Below are positions 21,601-33,703 of a stretch of 64,000 nt of DNA, piece after piece (within the stretch, counting starts at the first letter, position 1; each line of letters opens with the position of its first letter). This DNA is from Raphanus sativus (taxonomy: Eukaryota; Streptophyta; Magnoliopsida; Brassicales; Brassicaceae), in the NCBI RefSeq assembly GCF_000801105.2, contig NC_079514.1:23166293-23230292 (forward strand), written 5' to 3'. A program made the translations under genes and the position numbers. Below the pieces are notes generated by a model. It did no database searches, was not told the DNA's origin, and was given only the letters and a program-made list of their open reading frames with translations.

Positions 21601-22753
21601 TCATGCCTGGCATATATCTAACTCCTGTTAAGATAACCGTAGATCCATCTGGATTTTGAATCTTGATTTTTCCAATTCCCTGAATGCTGCTGTGAGTGTT
21701 GTTTGCCATTAACACCTTGCCTCCTTTGAACTCTTCCAAGTCAAATAGATAGCTCTTGTCAGGTGTGATATGAAACGAGCAACCAGAGTCCATTACCCAC
21801 TTGTCTTTTGTGTACTGAGTACTGACTGTGAGTATCAATGGTTGTTTCTTCTCTTCTGCAATATTTGCTGAGTCTTGCGCTTTGGAAGATCTCTTATCAG
21901 GGCATTCACGCTTCCAATGTCCCTCTTTCCCGCATATGAAACATCCTTTGCTATTTTTATTGTTTCTGGGGCGTGATTTAGATCTTCTATGTTGGCTCTT
22001 GGATCTCCCTCTGTATCCCTTTCCATTACCTCTGCTATTTCGATTATCTGATCGTCCTCTCTCTACCATCAGACTGTCTCCACCAGACCTCGTGAACTTG
22101 CCACTCTCACTTAACTCCCTCTCTTTGGACCTGGCGGCTCCAGTGACTTCACTTAGACTTAGTGTGTCTCGGCCGTACTTGAGGGTTTCCTTGAGTTGGT
22201 CATACTTGTTAGGTAGAGAACTTAGCAGTAGGATAGCTTGAACCTCTTCTGATACTTCTACTTGCAAATTACTCAAATCTGCCACCAGTTTCAGAAAATC
22301 GTCCACATTCTCGTCAATAGACTTAGAATCATTCATCTTGTAGGTGTAGAACCTTAATTGGAGGTAGATCCTGTTAGGTAGGGAAGTCTCTGTGTATAGC
22401 TTGTTTAACGTACTCCACATTGCTGCTGCAGTTTCACAGTGTTGGATCTTGCGTAATACTTTGTTTCCAACGTTGAGCACGATTAAATCTTTAGCCTTTT
22501 CTGATTTTTCGAATTTTGCAGGGTCCATCTCCGGTGGAGGATCAATGACTCCAGCGAGTCCTTTTGCTGCGTCCTTCGATGTTGACTCAGGCTCTTTCTT
22601 AGCATCCGAGTCATCTTTGAGTAGCTTCTCATCCGTGAGAATTGCTTTCAACCCGAGGACTCCAAAATGAGCAAGCATCCTCACTTTCTATAAGGCGAAA
22701 TCACCATCGCCCTCGAACCGATCTATCTCAATACGTTCCTTCGATTTCACCAT
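18617..22753 (-). pseudogene. Copia gag-pol polyprotein with three in-frame nonsense codons
   Basis: One frame runs from ATG at 22753 to TAA at 18617 (1379 codons with stop). Domains in order: UBN2-type gag; CCHC knuckle CFICGKEGHWKRECP; protease WVMDSGCSFHITP; pre-integrase WHSRLGHMNLNNM; integrase core with FIDDYSKKVWIYF, RTDNGLEF and QQNGVSERMNRTI; RT with KGRLVAKGYSQ, DVKTAFLHG and YVDDMLI; RNase H with YSDSDYATD and STTEAEYMA; end NPADFLTKTV. Three in-frame stops interrupt it: TAG at 22688-22690 where relatives have Trp, TGA at 20678-20680 between integrase and RT, and TAA at 19523-19525 just after the RT catalytic box. No frameshift is needed. Catalytic residues remain. With near-identical LTRs, this suggests recent mobilisation, perhaps in trans, or recent decay. 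Confidence 0.92.
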
Positions 22754-22814
22754 CGAAAGGTACTGATCATAAACCTCCTCTCTCTATCCTAAGCAACCTT
22801 GATGTTAACCGGAA

Positions 22815-22826
22815 GCTCTGATACCA
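22815..22826 (-). other. Copia primer binding site (initiator Met-tRNA)
   Basis: TGGTATCAGAGC on -, two bases inside the 5' LTR. This is the standard plant copia sequence complementary to the 3' end of tRNA-iMet, and it fixes element polarity. Confidence 0.92.
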
Positions 22827-23270
22827 CTTGTAGAGATTATTAGCTTAGATTACTTAGGTTAGAAGTTAACTTGATCTAGGTCTAGTACTGAATATAAAGA
22901 CACAAGAGATTTAACGAGTTCCCGGCCCTCGGCGCGGTACGTCTCGTGGGAGAACTTCTGCTCCCAAAATCCACTAGATCAAAGAGTCTCTAGCTACACC
23001 AAATCAGTGTGCTAGATAATAGTTTACAATAGGATCAAATACTCCTAGCTAGAGGATACCAACAAACCCTTAGATACAATAGACTTAAGCCTAAGTGATT
23101 GATCTTGTGTTGTTGCCTCTTGCTGTCCACCTGATTGACTTGATCCTTGTTGCCGTAAACTGTAGGTTTCCTTTTGCTTGCCTTAACCTAATCACACAAC
23201 TAATGACGTCTTATATAATGTGTGTGACTAGGTATAATGAATGCTGGAGTGGGCTTCAGAGAGTGACACA

Positions 23271-23690
23271 CACTACAAGAAAACATATTATTTACCAGGG
23301 CGATATTCGTTGTAAATTCGTTGTAAAAGGGGGATTACGACGAATTTACCTCGAAAAACGATTCGTTGTTATTCGTCCGTCGTAAAAGAAGATTCGTCGT
23401 AAACGCCACGTAACGGTTACGAGTTAATGAATTCGTCGTAAAGGCGAATGAAAGCATTCGTCGTAATGTCCACGTAAACACTCGTTGTAACTAACTCGTA
23501 AAGATTCGTCGTAAAGCAGTTGTAAAGATTTCGATGTAAAATACACGTAAATGTTCGATGTAAATTCGTTGTAAAATTTACGACGACCTTACATCTCCTT
23601 CGTTGTAAACTCGATGTAATTGTTTACATCGTATTTACGAGTACTTCGATGTAAATTCGTCGTAAAGTTTACAACGAATTTACATCGTTA
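23271..23690. repeat. CACTA terminal inverted repeat and subterminal array, left end
   Basis: After the 14-bp terminal repeat come roughly two dozen variants of TTCGTCGTAAA / TTCGTTGTAAA / TTCGATGTAAA in both orientations (complement TTTACGACGAA). In En/Spm, such subterminal motifs bind the TnpA protein. Confidence 0.88.
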
Positions 23691-23873
23691 TTTTATTTAT
23701 TATATTATTATATTAATTTCATTTATTATTTTATTTTTATTTATAATAAAATTGGAAATTATAAAAATTAAAATTTCAAATAATAAAAAAACAATTGTTT
23801 AGAAAATAAATATTCCATAAATAAAATTTAAGTTTTAATATTTTACAAAACAAAATTATAAAAATAAAAAAAT

Positions 23874-25540
23874 CTACGGGAGAGATACATCATCAAAGTA
23901 GTCGGTCCCGCTCGGTCCCTCTCCGCTCGTTCCCGCTCCCACTGGATCGGTAGATTCGGGATCCCGTTGTTGCATCCCGAGAGCTTCTCGTCTGGCCGCC
24001 AACGCTCTCTGCATGGTCGGGTTCCCCATCGCCATAATATCCAACAGGTTCTCGAGAGAGTCTAAACGCTCCTGCTGGGTATCCAATCGAGCCTGCATCT
24101 GAGAAGTCTCTTGGGCCCGTCTAGAAGAGTAAGACGAAGTCGCCCTTGCGACTTCGTTGACAGAACCGATTCCCACCGTCCGGCCCTTCTTTCTTGGAGC
24201 GACCTACAAAAAATAATATTAAATAGTTAATATTGTTGAAATAGTAAAATTAATTTAAACTAAAGCTTTTAAATTTTACCTCCTCGAAGATCCTGTCGAC
24301 CTCTTCCGTCGTCAATTTGACGGGTAATCCATCTGGAGACTGCTGGGTGAGTTGCGTCTCCCGCTCATCAACCCGAGCAGCCACAGTGTTGAAGAGCTTC
24401 TCGGATGCAGGATCAACAAAAGTCCCGTCCGGTTTGGCGTGAGTCATCTTGAAGAGGTCGGACAAAGATGGCATGACTCCGGTCTTCTCAAACTACAAAA
24501 ACCAATAATAAAATATTAAAAATTGAAATTCAAAGTTATTAATAAAATAAATATTACAACTAAAACTTACAGCGTCGAGACGGATCCCGGCATGAGGTTT
24601 TTGCCCGGTGGTATGGAGCATAGGCAAATTCCCGTCTTTATCCTTGGTCCTACGGGAAGCGGAGCAGGAGTTGGCCTTCCGGATTGAGCTGGGTAGCTTC
24701 CAAAAGGCGATGAGGCCATCCCATACCTCCTTGGTGACCCCAGTGGGCTTCCCGTCATAGCCGTAGATCTCCCACTTATCCTTCCAATCCGAGACCGTGT
24801 TGGCAAGGCGAGTCTTCGCCTTTGCCTCGAATTCCTTCTTCACCATTTCGGTGATTCCTAAGGACCAATTCCACTTTTGCTGAAACAAACAAAATTATGA
24901 AACCATTAATAATTAATTATTAATAATTAATAAAAATAATAAAATTAAATATAAAAAAGAAAATTGAAAAATTACCGCAAACTGTTTAAACCAAGTGGTC
25001 TTGACGTGATCTGGAGTCAAACTCCAGTTTGGATAAGCTCCGTCGAGGTATCCCTTCATCGTCTTTGAAACGCTCCGGGAAACACGGTTGTTGGCCCCAA
25101 ACCTGCAAATTGAACCAACTTGTTAATAAAATATATAAAAATGATTTGAAATTTTCAAATTATAAATTTACTTACCAATAAGTACCCGGCGGTCTATCGG
25201 GGTCCAAAACGTCCATACCCTCCCGTCCAGGCGCGGAAAGCAAATCCTCCACTGTATATCTTGCGTATGGTGCATGAGGAGGCACCCGCAAGTCTGGATG
25301 AACATCTACCCCTGGAATGGGCTCCTGCGGAGCTGCTGGTGGAGGAGGTGGAGCCATCTGAGCTGCTGGTGGCGGAGGTGGAGCCATGTGAGGTGCGGGA
25401 GGAGGACTCCAAACTCTCTGAGATGTCTGAGAGTCCGGAACGGCATCAGAAGATGCTCGGCCGCCGGAAGAAGAAGACGTCCCGGCACCGTCGCCAAACA
25501 TCTCATCATAAGTCGGTGGTGGTTTTTTCCTAGGAGCCAT
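23874..25540 (-). CDS. CACTA second gene: Transposase_24 (Ptta/En/Spm) protein
   Basis: Five exons predicted from GT-AG sites: 25540-25176, 25102-24976, 24879-24571, 24492-24280 and 24203-23874. They total 1344 nt, in frame, 447 residues. The N-terminus is Pro/Ala-rich (repeated APPPPPAAP). The middle has WKDKWEIYGYDG and GVTKEVWDGLIAFWKLPSS, typical of the Ptta/En/Spm plant transposase domain. The C-terminal exon has a Gln/Arg-rich probable coiled coil (TSQMQARLDTQQERLDSLEN). In the En/Spm model the non-catalytic partner binds subterminal repeats and assists transposition; I infer that role here. The ATG at 25540 lies downstream of the internal repeat cluster at 25800-26190. Confidence 0.85.
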
Positions 25541-25802
25541 GATCTACATTATTTAAAAAAAAAATAATTAAAAATCACAACACTATTAATTAATTATTTT
25601 TAAAAAAAATTCTCTATACTAACCACCTAAACTAATTTCCTAAACTAATTCTCTAAACTAATTCCCTATACTAACCACCTAAACTAATTATAAAAAAAAA
25701 CTAACTAGAGAGAGAGAGAGAGAGGAGTTACCTTAGAGAGAGAGAGAGATTTGTGAGGAATGAACGAGGAAGCCTCGTTCAGAGGCGTTGCATATATAAA
25801 GA

Positions 25803-26190
25803 AAACACGTTCCTCGTAAATTCGTCGTAAATTTACGAGGAATATACCAGGCCCGCGTTTTTGGGTTTACGACGAAAGTACCAGGCCCGCGTTTTTGGGT
25901 TTACGACGAAAGTACCAGGCCCGCGTTTTTGGGTTTACGAGGAATATACCAGGCCCGTCTTTCTGTTTACGACGAATTTACTAGAACACGTGCTTTCAGT
26001 AATTACGACGAATGTACCAGGCCCGCTTTTTTTGTTTACGACGTGTTTACAACGAATCTTTGAAACCACAAATCAAATCCCTAAACCCCGATTCATGGTT
26101 TACAACGAAGTTACGACGAACCTAAACTTTACGAGGAAATTACCAGGCCCGCGTTTTTTTTTACAACGAAATTACAACGAAATATGTGAA
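25803..26190. repeat. Internal cluster of subterminal-type repeats in the CACTA element
   Basis: Six copies of ACCAGGCCCG (near 25847, 25882, 25914, 25947, 26009 and 26141) alternate with TTTACGACGAA / TTTACAACGAA motifs. The first copies form a roughly 33-bp tandem period. These are the motifs of the element's ends, but here they lie between the two genes, just upstream of the second gene. Confidence 0.85.
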
Positions 26191-26386
26191 ACCCCGAAAA
26201 TCAAAATCCCTAAACCCCAAACTTACATATCTATACTTTCATATCTTCTACACATTCAACCTCTTTTTCCAACTGAAACCATAAACTCCAAATTTTTTTA
26301 AAATGCATATTATATAAAATAGAATTTGATACACATATGAAAATAAGATCTTCTAATAAAAATCAACATTTGTTACATATTTTACA

Positions 26387-29300
26387 TCATGAAGAATCGT
26401 TTGAGTTCTCATCAACATCACTACAATGATCATCATCGCTTCTATCGAACTCATCTTCACGTGCTTCATCCGTCACATCTTCGGGAAGATCTTCATATTG
26501 ACGGTTATCCGGGTCGATCAAAAGAATTTCATCAGTTTGTTGATCAGGTACCTCAACTTCATTGATTGCATCTTCTTCTTGCAAAGGTGGTTCTTCTCCA
26601 GCAACAATCCGTCCACGAGGTGTTATTTTGATAGCAGTTAACCAATTTATCCCAGAACTTCGAAGGCGAGGGTATGGAAGGAAGCTAACTTGTTCGGCTT
26701 GGGAAGCTAAGATGAAAGGCTCGAATTTGTTATATCTTCTCCCAGAATGGATATCCACAACACCAAATTTGTTAAACCGAACACCACGGTTCTCCACCGG
26801 GTCGAACCACTCGCATTTGAAGAGGACACATTTTAGCTTCAACAACCCTGGAAATTCCACTTCAATAATCTCTTGCAAGATCCCGTAAAAGTCTGTTTCA
26901 CCTTTCACACATATCCCGTAGTTGCTTGTTGCCCGACGTCTCCCATACTCATATGTATGAAAAGTGAAACCTCGTGTGAAGTACATAGATGATGTGGTGA
27001 CCTTTGCTACTGGACCTTGGATCAAATCATGAAACCATACAGGATAATATGGATCGTCATAATCAACCTACAAATTAATACATCACTGTTAGAATTTTAC
27101 ATTAATAATAATAGTACCAAAGATTACTTAATATGTTAATATTACCTGTCCTTTTAACCACTTGACAAAGTGCTTATCTTTCCTTGCATCCACCTCGGTT
27201 CCGGATATTCCTGGTATTGCTTCTTCAACTTGAGATACAAACAAGCTGCAAATTAAACAAATGCATCATATCATATAATTAATTAACATCATATCATATA
27301 ATACACATGAATATTATTTACCTTTCAAAAGAACGCATCACAGCATCCTCGCAGTTGAGCAGAATATAAGTGTGGGCACTATGCTTATCCTCATCACTGG
27401 ACCACCATACTTCTCTCAGTTTACCACCAAACCGTCCAATTTGGCAGAAAATGTCAGGAACACCGTCTACTGCATAAGATTGTGGTACTCCACCATCATC
27501 ATATCTTCTAGGAACTCTTTTCCTCGTACGAACCGTTGAAGCAAAGTAGTATGATGTGAAGTTAGATGTTTCTGCTGTCAAACTTCCAGCCACAATCGAA
27601 CCTTCCACCTTTGCAAGATTTCTTGCTTTCCCCTTCAAATGTTTCATAGAGCGCTCATATGGATACATCCATCCATTGTGAACAGGTCCGCGAAGTAATG
27701 CTTCGTACGGGAGGTGGACAACTAGATGTTCCATGACGTCAAAAAATGATGGAGGAAATATCTTCTCTAGGTTGCACACTATGATCGGGATGTTCTCATG
27801 AAGTTGTTCGATGACTTCTTCCTTGAACGTACGTGTGCTAAGGTCTCTGAAGAAAGCTCCGATCGCTGCATATTGCAAATATAACTCAAATTAGTAACAT
27901 TTCATAGTATATATATATATATATATGTATATTATTAATTAATATTTACCTGCAAGTGCTTCATGTACATTTGTTGGAAGGAGCTCAGCAAAAGCGAATG
28001 GAAGTAGTCGTTGCATAAACACATGACAATCATGACTCTTCATTCCTGAGAACTTTTGACCTCGTTCAACACATCTTGACAGATTTGAAACGTAACCATC
28101 AGGAAACTTCACTTCTGATGCAACCCAGTCAAACAAAGTTGACTTCGCTTCTGATGACAATCGAAAGATGGGAACAGGAACATTTCCATTGCTCTTGATA
28201 TGTAACTCACTTCTTGAGCAAATATCGGGTAAGTCCATCCTTGACTTTTTGTTATCTTTTGTCTTTCCTGGGACGTTCAGTATTGTATTCATGATGTTGT
28301 CAAAAAAGTTCTTCTCTATATGCATCACATCCAGGTTGTGGCGTAAAAGAAGATCTTTCCAGTAAGGTAGCTCCCAAAATATACTTTTCTTATGCCAATT
28401 GTGAGAAACCCCATACCCATCAGGCATATTACCAGGAACATGCCAGTTTCCTCCTTGCTTCACAGTTTTCTGAGCTCCGTAATAATCAATGTCCTCCTCG
28501 ATCTGCTGGCCTGTGAGATATGGAGGAGGACTGTCTCTGACAACTTTGTTTTTCCTAAACAATGTCTTATTTCTTCTGTAAGGATGGGCAACAGGAAGAA
28601 ATCGACGATGACAATCAAACCAACAACTCTTTCTACCATTCTTCAGTTGAAAAGCATCCGTAGATCCATGACAATATGGACAAGATAGCCTTCCATGAGT
28701 TGTCCAGCCAGACAACATTCCATAAGCAGGAAAGTCACTTATCGTCCACAGCAGAACTGCTCGCATCGTAAAATTGGTTTTCGTGGAACAATCATAAGTT
28801 CTTACCCCTTCTGACCACAACTCCTTTAGCTCCTGTATCAGTGGTTGAAGAAATACATCCAACGACCGTTTTGGATGCTTCGGCCCAGGGATTAATATGG
28901 TCAAGAATAGAAATTCTTGTTCCATGCACATATCCGGCGGCAGGTTGTACGGCGTAAGAATAACTGGCCACAAAGAATACTGTCTCCCAGACATACCAAA
29001 TGGACTAAATCCATCGGTGCATAACCCAAGATAGACATTCCGAATATTTTCAGCGAAATCTGGGTATACCTTGTTGAAATGTTTCCACGCCCTTGCATCT
29101 GATGGGTGAGCGACCTCGCCATCCTTCTGGACATGTTCAGCATGCCACCTCATCCATGCAGCAGTCCTCTCCGATTGGTATAATCTTTTTAACCTGTCTT
29201 TAATGGGTAGGTACCACATCCTTTGGTACGGTACCCTATTCCTCCCACGTCCTTGCGGCTTGAATCGTGGTTTCTTGCAGAATCGACACTCTTCTAACTT

Positions 29301-30080
29301 CTCATCATCCTTCCAGTAGATCATGCAGTTGTCGATGCAAACATCTATCATCTCCGAAGGCAACCCAAGACTATAAACCAATTTCTGAATCTCATAATAA
29401 GATTCAGCTGACACGTTGTCTTCTGGCAAATACTCTTTGAACAACTCCGCCCAAGCATCCATGCAATTCTCAGGTAAATTATGATCCGTTTTAATGTTCA
29501 TCATCCTAGCTGCTAGAGACAATTTAGAGAGACCTTCTCTACAACCAGTGTAGATTGGTTGATTTGCAGCATCTAACATTTCATAAAACCTTTTTGCATC
29601 CAAATTAGGTTCTTCTACATTTCCAGTTTCATGAGCTATTGTAGTAGTTGTTTCTAAAAATGCATCAGTAATCATGTCTTGAACCCTATCATGATCTACC
29701 ATCTGCTCCTCCTGATGATAACTAGATTCATTATGCAAATGATTCGGTTCTTCACTATTACCAGCAGCTTCAAAATTATTACTACTACTAGCTTCATTTC
29801 CACCATAACCCTCCCCATGTTGATACCAAATATAATATTGTGGTGTAAATCCTCTGTTTAGTAAGTGCTTCCATACAGTTTCACTACGAGCAAATTTTGA
29901 ATTCTTGCATTTCCGACAAGGGCAGAACATCTTACCGCTTTCCTGCGTGATCGGTGTACAGCCCGCCTGGTGCATGAATGTCTCTAGCCCGCTTAGAAAT
30001 GCATCCGTCACTCTACCGGAATCATCTTTATGCGAATACATCCAACTTCGTAACTCGTAAATATTGAAGCCATCAGCCAT
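26387..30080 (-). CDS. CACTA transposase, tnp2 (TnpD) class
   Basis: Four exons predicted: 30080-27950, 27865-27322, 27245-27146 and 27067-26387. They total 3456 nt in frame, 1151 residues, with no stop. The N-terminus has the transposase-associated zinc-binding segment (MFCPCRKCKN). The central tnp2 domain includes GLCTDGFSPFGMSG, LLWTISDFPAYGMLSGW and CPYCHGST. After HNLDVMHIEKNFFDNI comes a DUF4218-type region in exon 2 (NLEKIFPPSFFDVMEHLVVH, GPVHNGWMYPYERSMKHLKG). Exon 4 carries a DUF4216-type region (VLFKCEWFDP) and a strongly acidic tail. This is the full architecture of plant CACTA transposases, which cut at the CACTA ends. The ATG at 30080 lies about 90 bp from the subterminal array. 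Confidence 0.92.
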
Positions 30081-30179
30081 TTGTTTTTCTTTTTTCTGGT
30101 TTTTTTCTTTGATTTCGTTTGTGTGTTATTTGAATTGAGAAATGATCATATATATAGACGATTTTCGTAAGTGGTAGGT

Positions 30180-30711
30180 GAAGGTATAACATGGATTTTA
30201 CAACGAAATGTTTTACTTTGCTTTTACATCGTTTTTACATCTTATTTACAACGAATTTACAACGAAGTTAGTTTATTTTGAACCCCACTATATGCACGTT
30301 TTCACCAAAAGTAACGGTCACATGATTCCTCGTAAATGGCTTGTATATTTACAATGAGTTTACGACGAATTGGTCTTTCCACGTAAATCACTCGTAAATT
30401 TACAATGATTTTACAACGAAGTTAGTTACTTTAAACCACACTATATGCACGTTTTCACCAAAACTAACGGTTACATGATTCGTCGTAAATGACTTGTATA
30501 TTTACAATGAGTTTACGATGAATTGGGCTTTCCACGTAAAAGCCTTGTAAAATTACATTGGGTTTACGACGAAACGTTTTCGTTGTAACTTTACAACGAA
30601 TTTACGACGAATATTTATTTACTCGTAACATCGTCGTAAACACCATGTAAATTTACGAGGAAATAATTTCCTCGTAACGAGTCGTCGTTATAGACGCGTT
30701 TTCTTGTAGTG
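30180..30711. repeat. CACTA subterminal array and terminal inverted repeat, right end
   Basis: Many TTTACGACGAA / TTTACAACGAA / CTCGTAAA variants run up to the terminal GTTTTCTTGTAGTG. An internal repetition is visible: two blocks with CACTATATGCACGTTTTCAC (near 30287 and 30439) are diverged copies of about 150 bp. The array lies upstream of the transposase ATG, so it probably overlaps that promoter. Confidence 0.88.
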
Positions 30712-30779
30712 ACAGCCCATGCTGTATTCTGTTGTCGCATGCCCAATCTGATTGACTAAGCCCAAGCTTTCACAACTTA

Positions 30780-33703
30780 GAATGTATTTATTTATCAGTA
30801 GAACATGGGTGTTGATTCTACAGAATGATTGAATGCAGACAATATTGTGTTGGGAGGTTTCTATAAGTTAACAGAAAAGAAAGTGATTTCGGTCTAAATA
30901 TGCTCAATAGTAAGAAAGAAGATCACACTAATACATGAAAAGTGAATATTTGTTAGAATGTTTAGTGTGATGAAAGATAGGACAAAATATGAAATAATTA
31001 TATTTTATTTTGTTGCAGATAATGATTTGAAGAGAAGCAAAGACGATCATCTATACTAACATGAAGTTCAATCAGAGTTATTGTATTGTTTTCATAACAG
31101 TAGATTGCATGTCAGTTTAGTTTCAGTTTAATTTCGAATCAAAACATTGGTTTGGTTTTAACAGATTAGATATTGATTTAGTTTAACTAATTTGGTTTTA
31201 TTATCTAAGCAGCGTGTAATAATATTATTTTAACAAAGGGTCCAAAATATATGTAGCATAGTAACAGATTTGAAAGGGACTGAAATTTAAAAACAACTTC
31301 TAATGGTAGATAAAATTTAGGATTCTATTTTAATAGATTAGATGAATTATCACTGTATTCCTTTTGGTTCCAACTATCTCACATGAATTAATGGAATGCC
31401 AACTGTTTTTAATTCCATGAAAATGGTACATTTTCTGGAATCTATGTGAAAAAACCATTCCAAACACTTTTGTTCCAAAAAAACCAATCCATTTACACCC
31501 TAAAATTTTAAAGTTGCTCTTGCAGTGCTCTTAGAGAGCTAACTTTCAGGCAAAAAGTGAGATGTCAGTTTCAATTTCGCCGGTGATTGTCTTTTTTTTT
31601 AAGAGCATCTCTTTAGCGAGTGTTAAATTATTGTGATAATGTTATATTTTGAGTTAGAATAAAATTATTTTTAGTAAATATATTATTCAGCATTGGTATG
31701 TACCTAAAATTATAAATTTTTGTAATTATATTACTGGGTATTGAGTATTTTACCAAAATGTGATTTATTTTAACAATTTTTCGCATGTCTGTTTATTAAC
31801 TAATCGGTGAAAGATGTTAATTTGAATAACTTTCTTGATAAAAAAAAGAATTTTAAAAATGGTTAGAGACAAGGAGACAGATCCTTGCATTCCGAGAATA
31901 AAACACGTCAAGTTCTTGATGCTATTGTCAAAGACAAAAACAGTTCAATAATTAAGCAAACATTTATTATTACTGTTAGGCTAATCTCTAGTACTTTTCA
32001 CTAGTTAATTAAATAAATTATTTAATTATTTCATGTGGCATATTTTTGTAGCGCGTGAATCTCAGTGGAGTGCCCACCACAGGGGACAAGCAGTGAAGCT
32101 GTAAGGATTTCCAGTACCCCTTGCATTATTTTCCGTTTACCAACACATGCCTTTTTTTCTGAGTACATTTTAATATTTTTAAAAGTTATGCTAAATAAAA
32201 TACTCCTATAAAATACTATACAATCGAAATTCGTTCTTGTGTATATTGTAAGGATTCTCTTGGTAGTGGTTGGTCCATATGTTTACATTTTTTGTTTTTT
32301 TTTTTTAAAGAAATTTTTGCATTTTTTATTTCTTTTACGTTATGATATTTTAACTAAAACCTGCTTAATTTTACAAAATTGGAAGGTAGTGTAGAATAGT
32401 TTATTTATCGTGTTTTTAATTTAAAATCAAGAAATTGTTTTGAATTTATTATGCAAAAAGATAAATATATTAATATAAATCAAATAAAGAAAGTAATTTT
32501 GTTGTTTAATTCTAAATTTTAACCATTACACCATGTCTACAATATTATTCGAGAAGCCAGTTTCCTACTTTTCGCGTTCACGTTAACTCTCACGGTGATT
32601 TATTACATTGATATTCTTAATGAAATTGAGCTTATTATTATAAATATCATAATTAATATTTTATAGTTCCTTTTACTAATAAATTCATCTTCTAATCACA
32701 TTGTTATCAAAAAAGGAATTTCATATTAAAATGCAATATCAATTAGTATTTCCTATTTTACCATTTTAATATTTATTATTTGTAATAATATTTTCATCAA
32801 AAAACGAATTTTATATAAAAAATTAATATATTTAATACTATAATTTCATAGATTTTTGAACATGCAATTTGATTTAAAACGAAATTTTCTTTTATATAAA
32901 TTCCAATTTTATAAACTTTTCATATTTTTAATAATCTTTTTAGTTAAATTAATTTGTATAGAATATTTTTTGGTAAAAATTTGCATAGAATATTTAAATA
33001 TCAAACATCTCCTTTCCTAATAAAAAAGGAAACTGTTTCATTATACCTTTTTATAATTATATAATTTCCTATATCTACATAATATCATCACAATTTTATG
33101 CATTTTTACATTATAATTAATAGTATATAAAAAAAACCTATATAACTAAACAAAAAAATTCATATGTCGAGACTCTTAAACTATAGACACAAATCTAAAT
33201 GATCAGAATATCATTCATCGATCATAGAATTATTATTTTTATTCATCAAAGTCATAACCTTTCTTCGTGGGGAAACAATTCTCATGGTTTTCGTCAAATA
33301 AAATCCATTCATCTTTGGTACATGCAAGCTCAAAGTGACAATCCCAAAATTCAGAAAAATATTTCAAATGAGCTATTTATGTTGAGATGGTTTTGAATGA
33401 TGATGAGGTAATTTTTAAATACATGTTTTTTTTTAACTTTTGTTAATCTTATAGTTAAAAATTTATTTTTTGTTCGTTAATTCTATATAACATCATTTTA
33501 CATTCTCATTTTTTAATAGGAGAACTGTATTCATGTAAGTATTAAAGGTGATGATTTAGTTAAGAAGTTCAAGAATAAATTGGTAGATGGTGAATCAAAA
33601 ATAACTACCACATTAAAGAACAGTTTTATAATTATAACACTGCAACTAAAAATAATTATAACACATTAAAGAACAGTTTTATACTGGTGATCTTAGAATT
33701 ACC
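30780..33703. other. AT-rich intergenic region
   Basis: No gene supported. Small repeated words resemble decayed MITEs (TGGAATG words near 31385-31480; AAGAGCATCTCTTTAGCGAG near 31601). A short frame at 33199-33396 matches nothing I recognise. CACATTAAAGAACAGTTTTA occurs twice, near 33610 and 33661. Confidence 0.45.

Larger units (their letters stand above)
23271..30711 (-). mobile_element. CACTA (En/Spm) DNA transposon, apparently complete, TSD ACA
   Basis: 7441 bp, starting CACTACAAGAAAAC and ending with its exact complement GTTTTCTTGTAGTG, flanked by ACA (23268-23270 and 30712-30714). Both ends hold dense arrays of short GTAAA-type repeats. Two - strand genes are present: a large tnp2-type transposase (TnpD class) and downstream a smaller En/Spm-type gene (Transposase_24 class). 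Predicted exons of both join in frame without stops. All sequence features of an autonomous element are visible; activity is inference. Confidence 0.95.
16980..30774 (-). mobile_element. Ty1/copia retrotransposon, TSD ACTTA, interrupted by CACTA
   Basis: ACTTA flanks the element at 16975-16979 and 30775-30779. Read on -, the order is 5' LTR (22829-30774, split by the CACTA element), primer binding site, a gag-protease-integrase-RT-RNase H frame, about 1.1 kb of noncoding DNA, polypurine tract and 3' LTR (16980-17456). Without the 7.4-kb insert the element is about 6.35 kb. The LTRs differ by a 25-bp indel and only about three substitutions by eye, so insertion was recent. The domain order (integrase before RT) defines it as copia. 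Confidence 0.93.
22829..30774 (-). repeat. Copia 5' LTR, split by a CACTA element
   Basis: LTR sequence occupies 22829-23270 and resumes at 30712; bases 30712-30714 (ACA) are the CACTA target duplication. Joined without it, the LTR is 502 bp, or 477 bp plus the 25-bp segment absent from its partner. Confidence 0.92.

Noticed and set aside
23271..23690. Dense short repeats resembling a CRISPR array
   Set aside because: Repeats are irregular, in both orientations, and lie at CACTA ends in a plant genome; they are subterminal motifs.
25861..26301. Forward ORF of 146 codons with repeated GPRF-like units
   Set aside because: It is the translation of the internal CACTA repeat cluster on the noncoding strand; the periodic protein simply reflects the DNA repeat.
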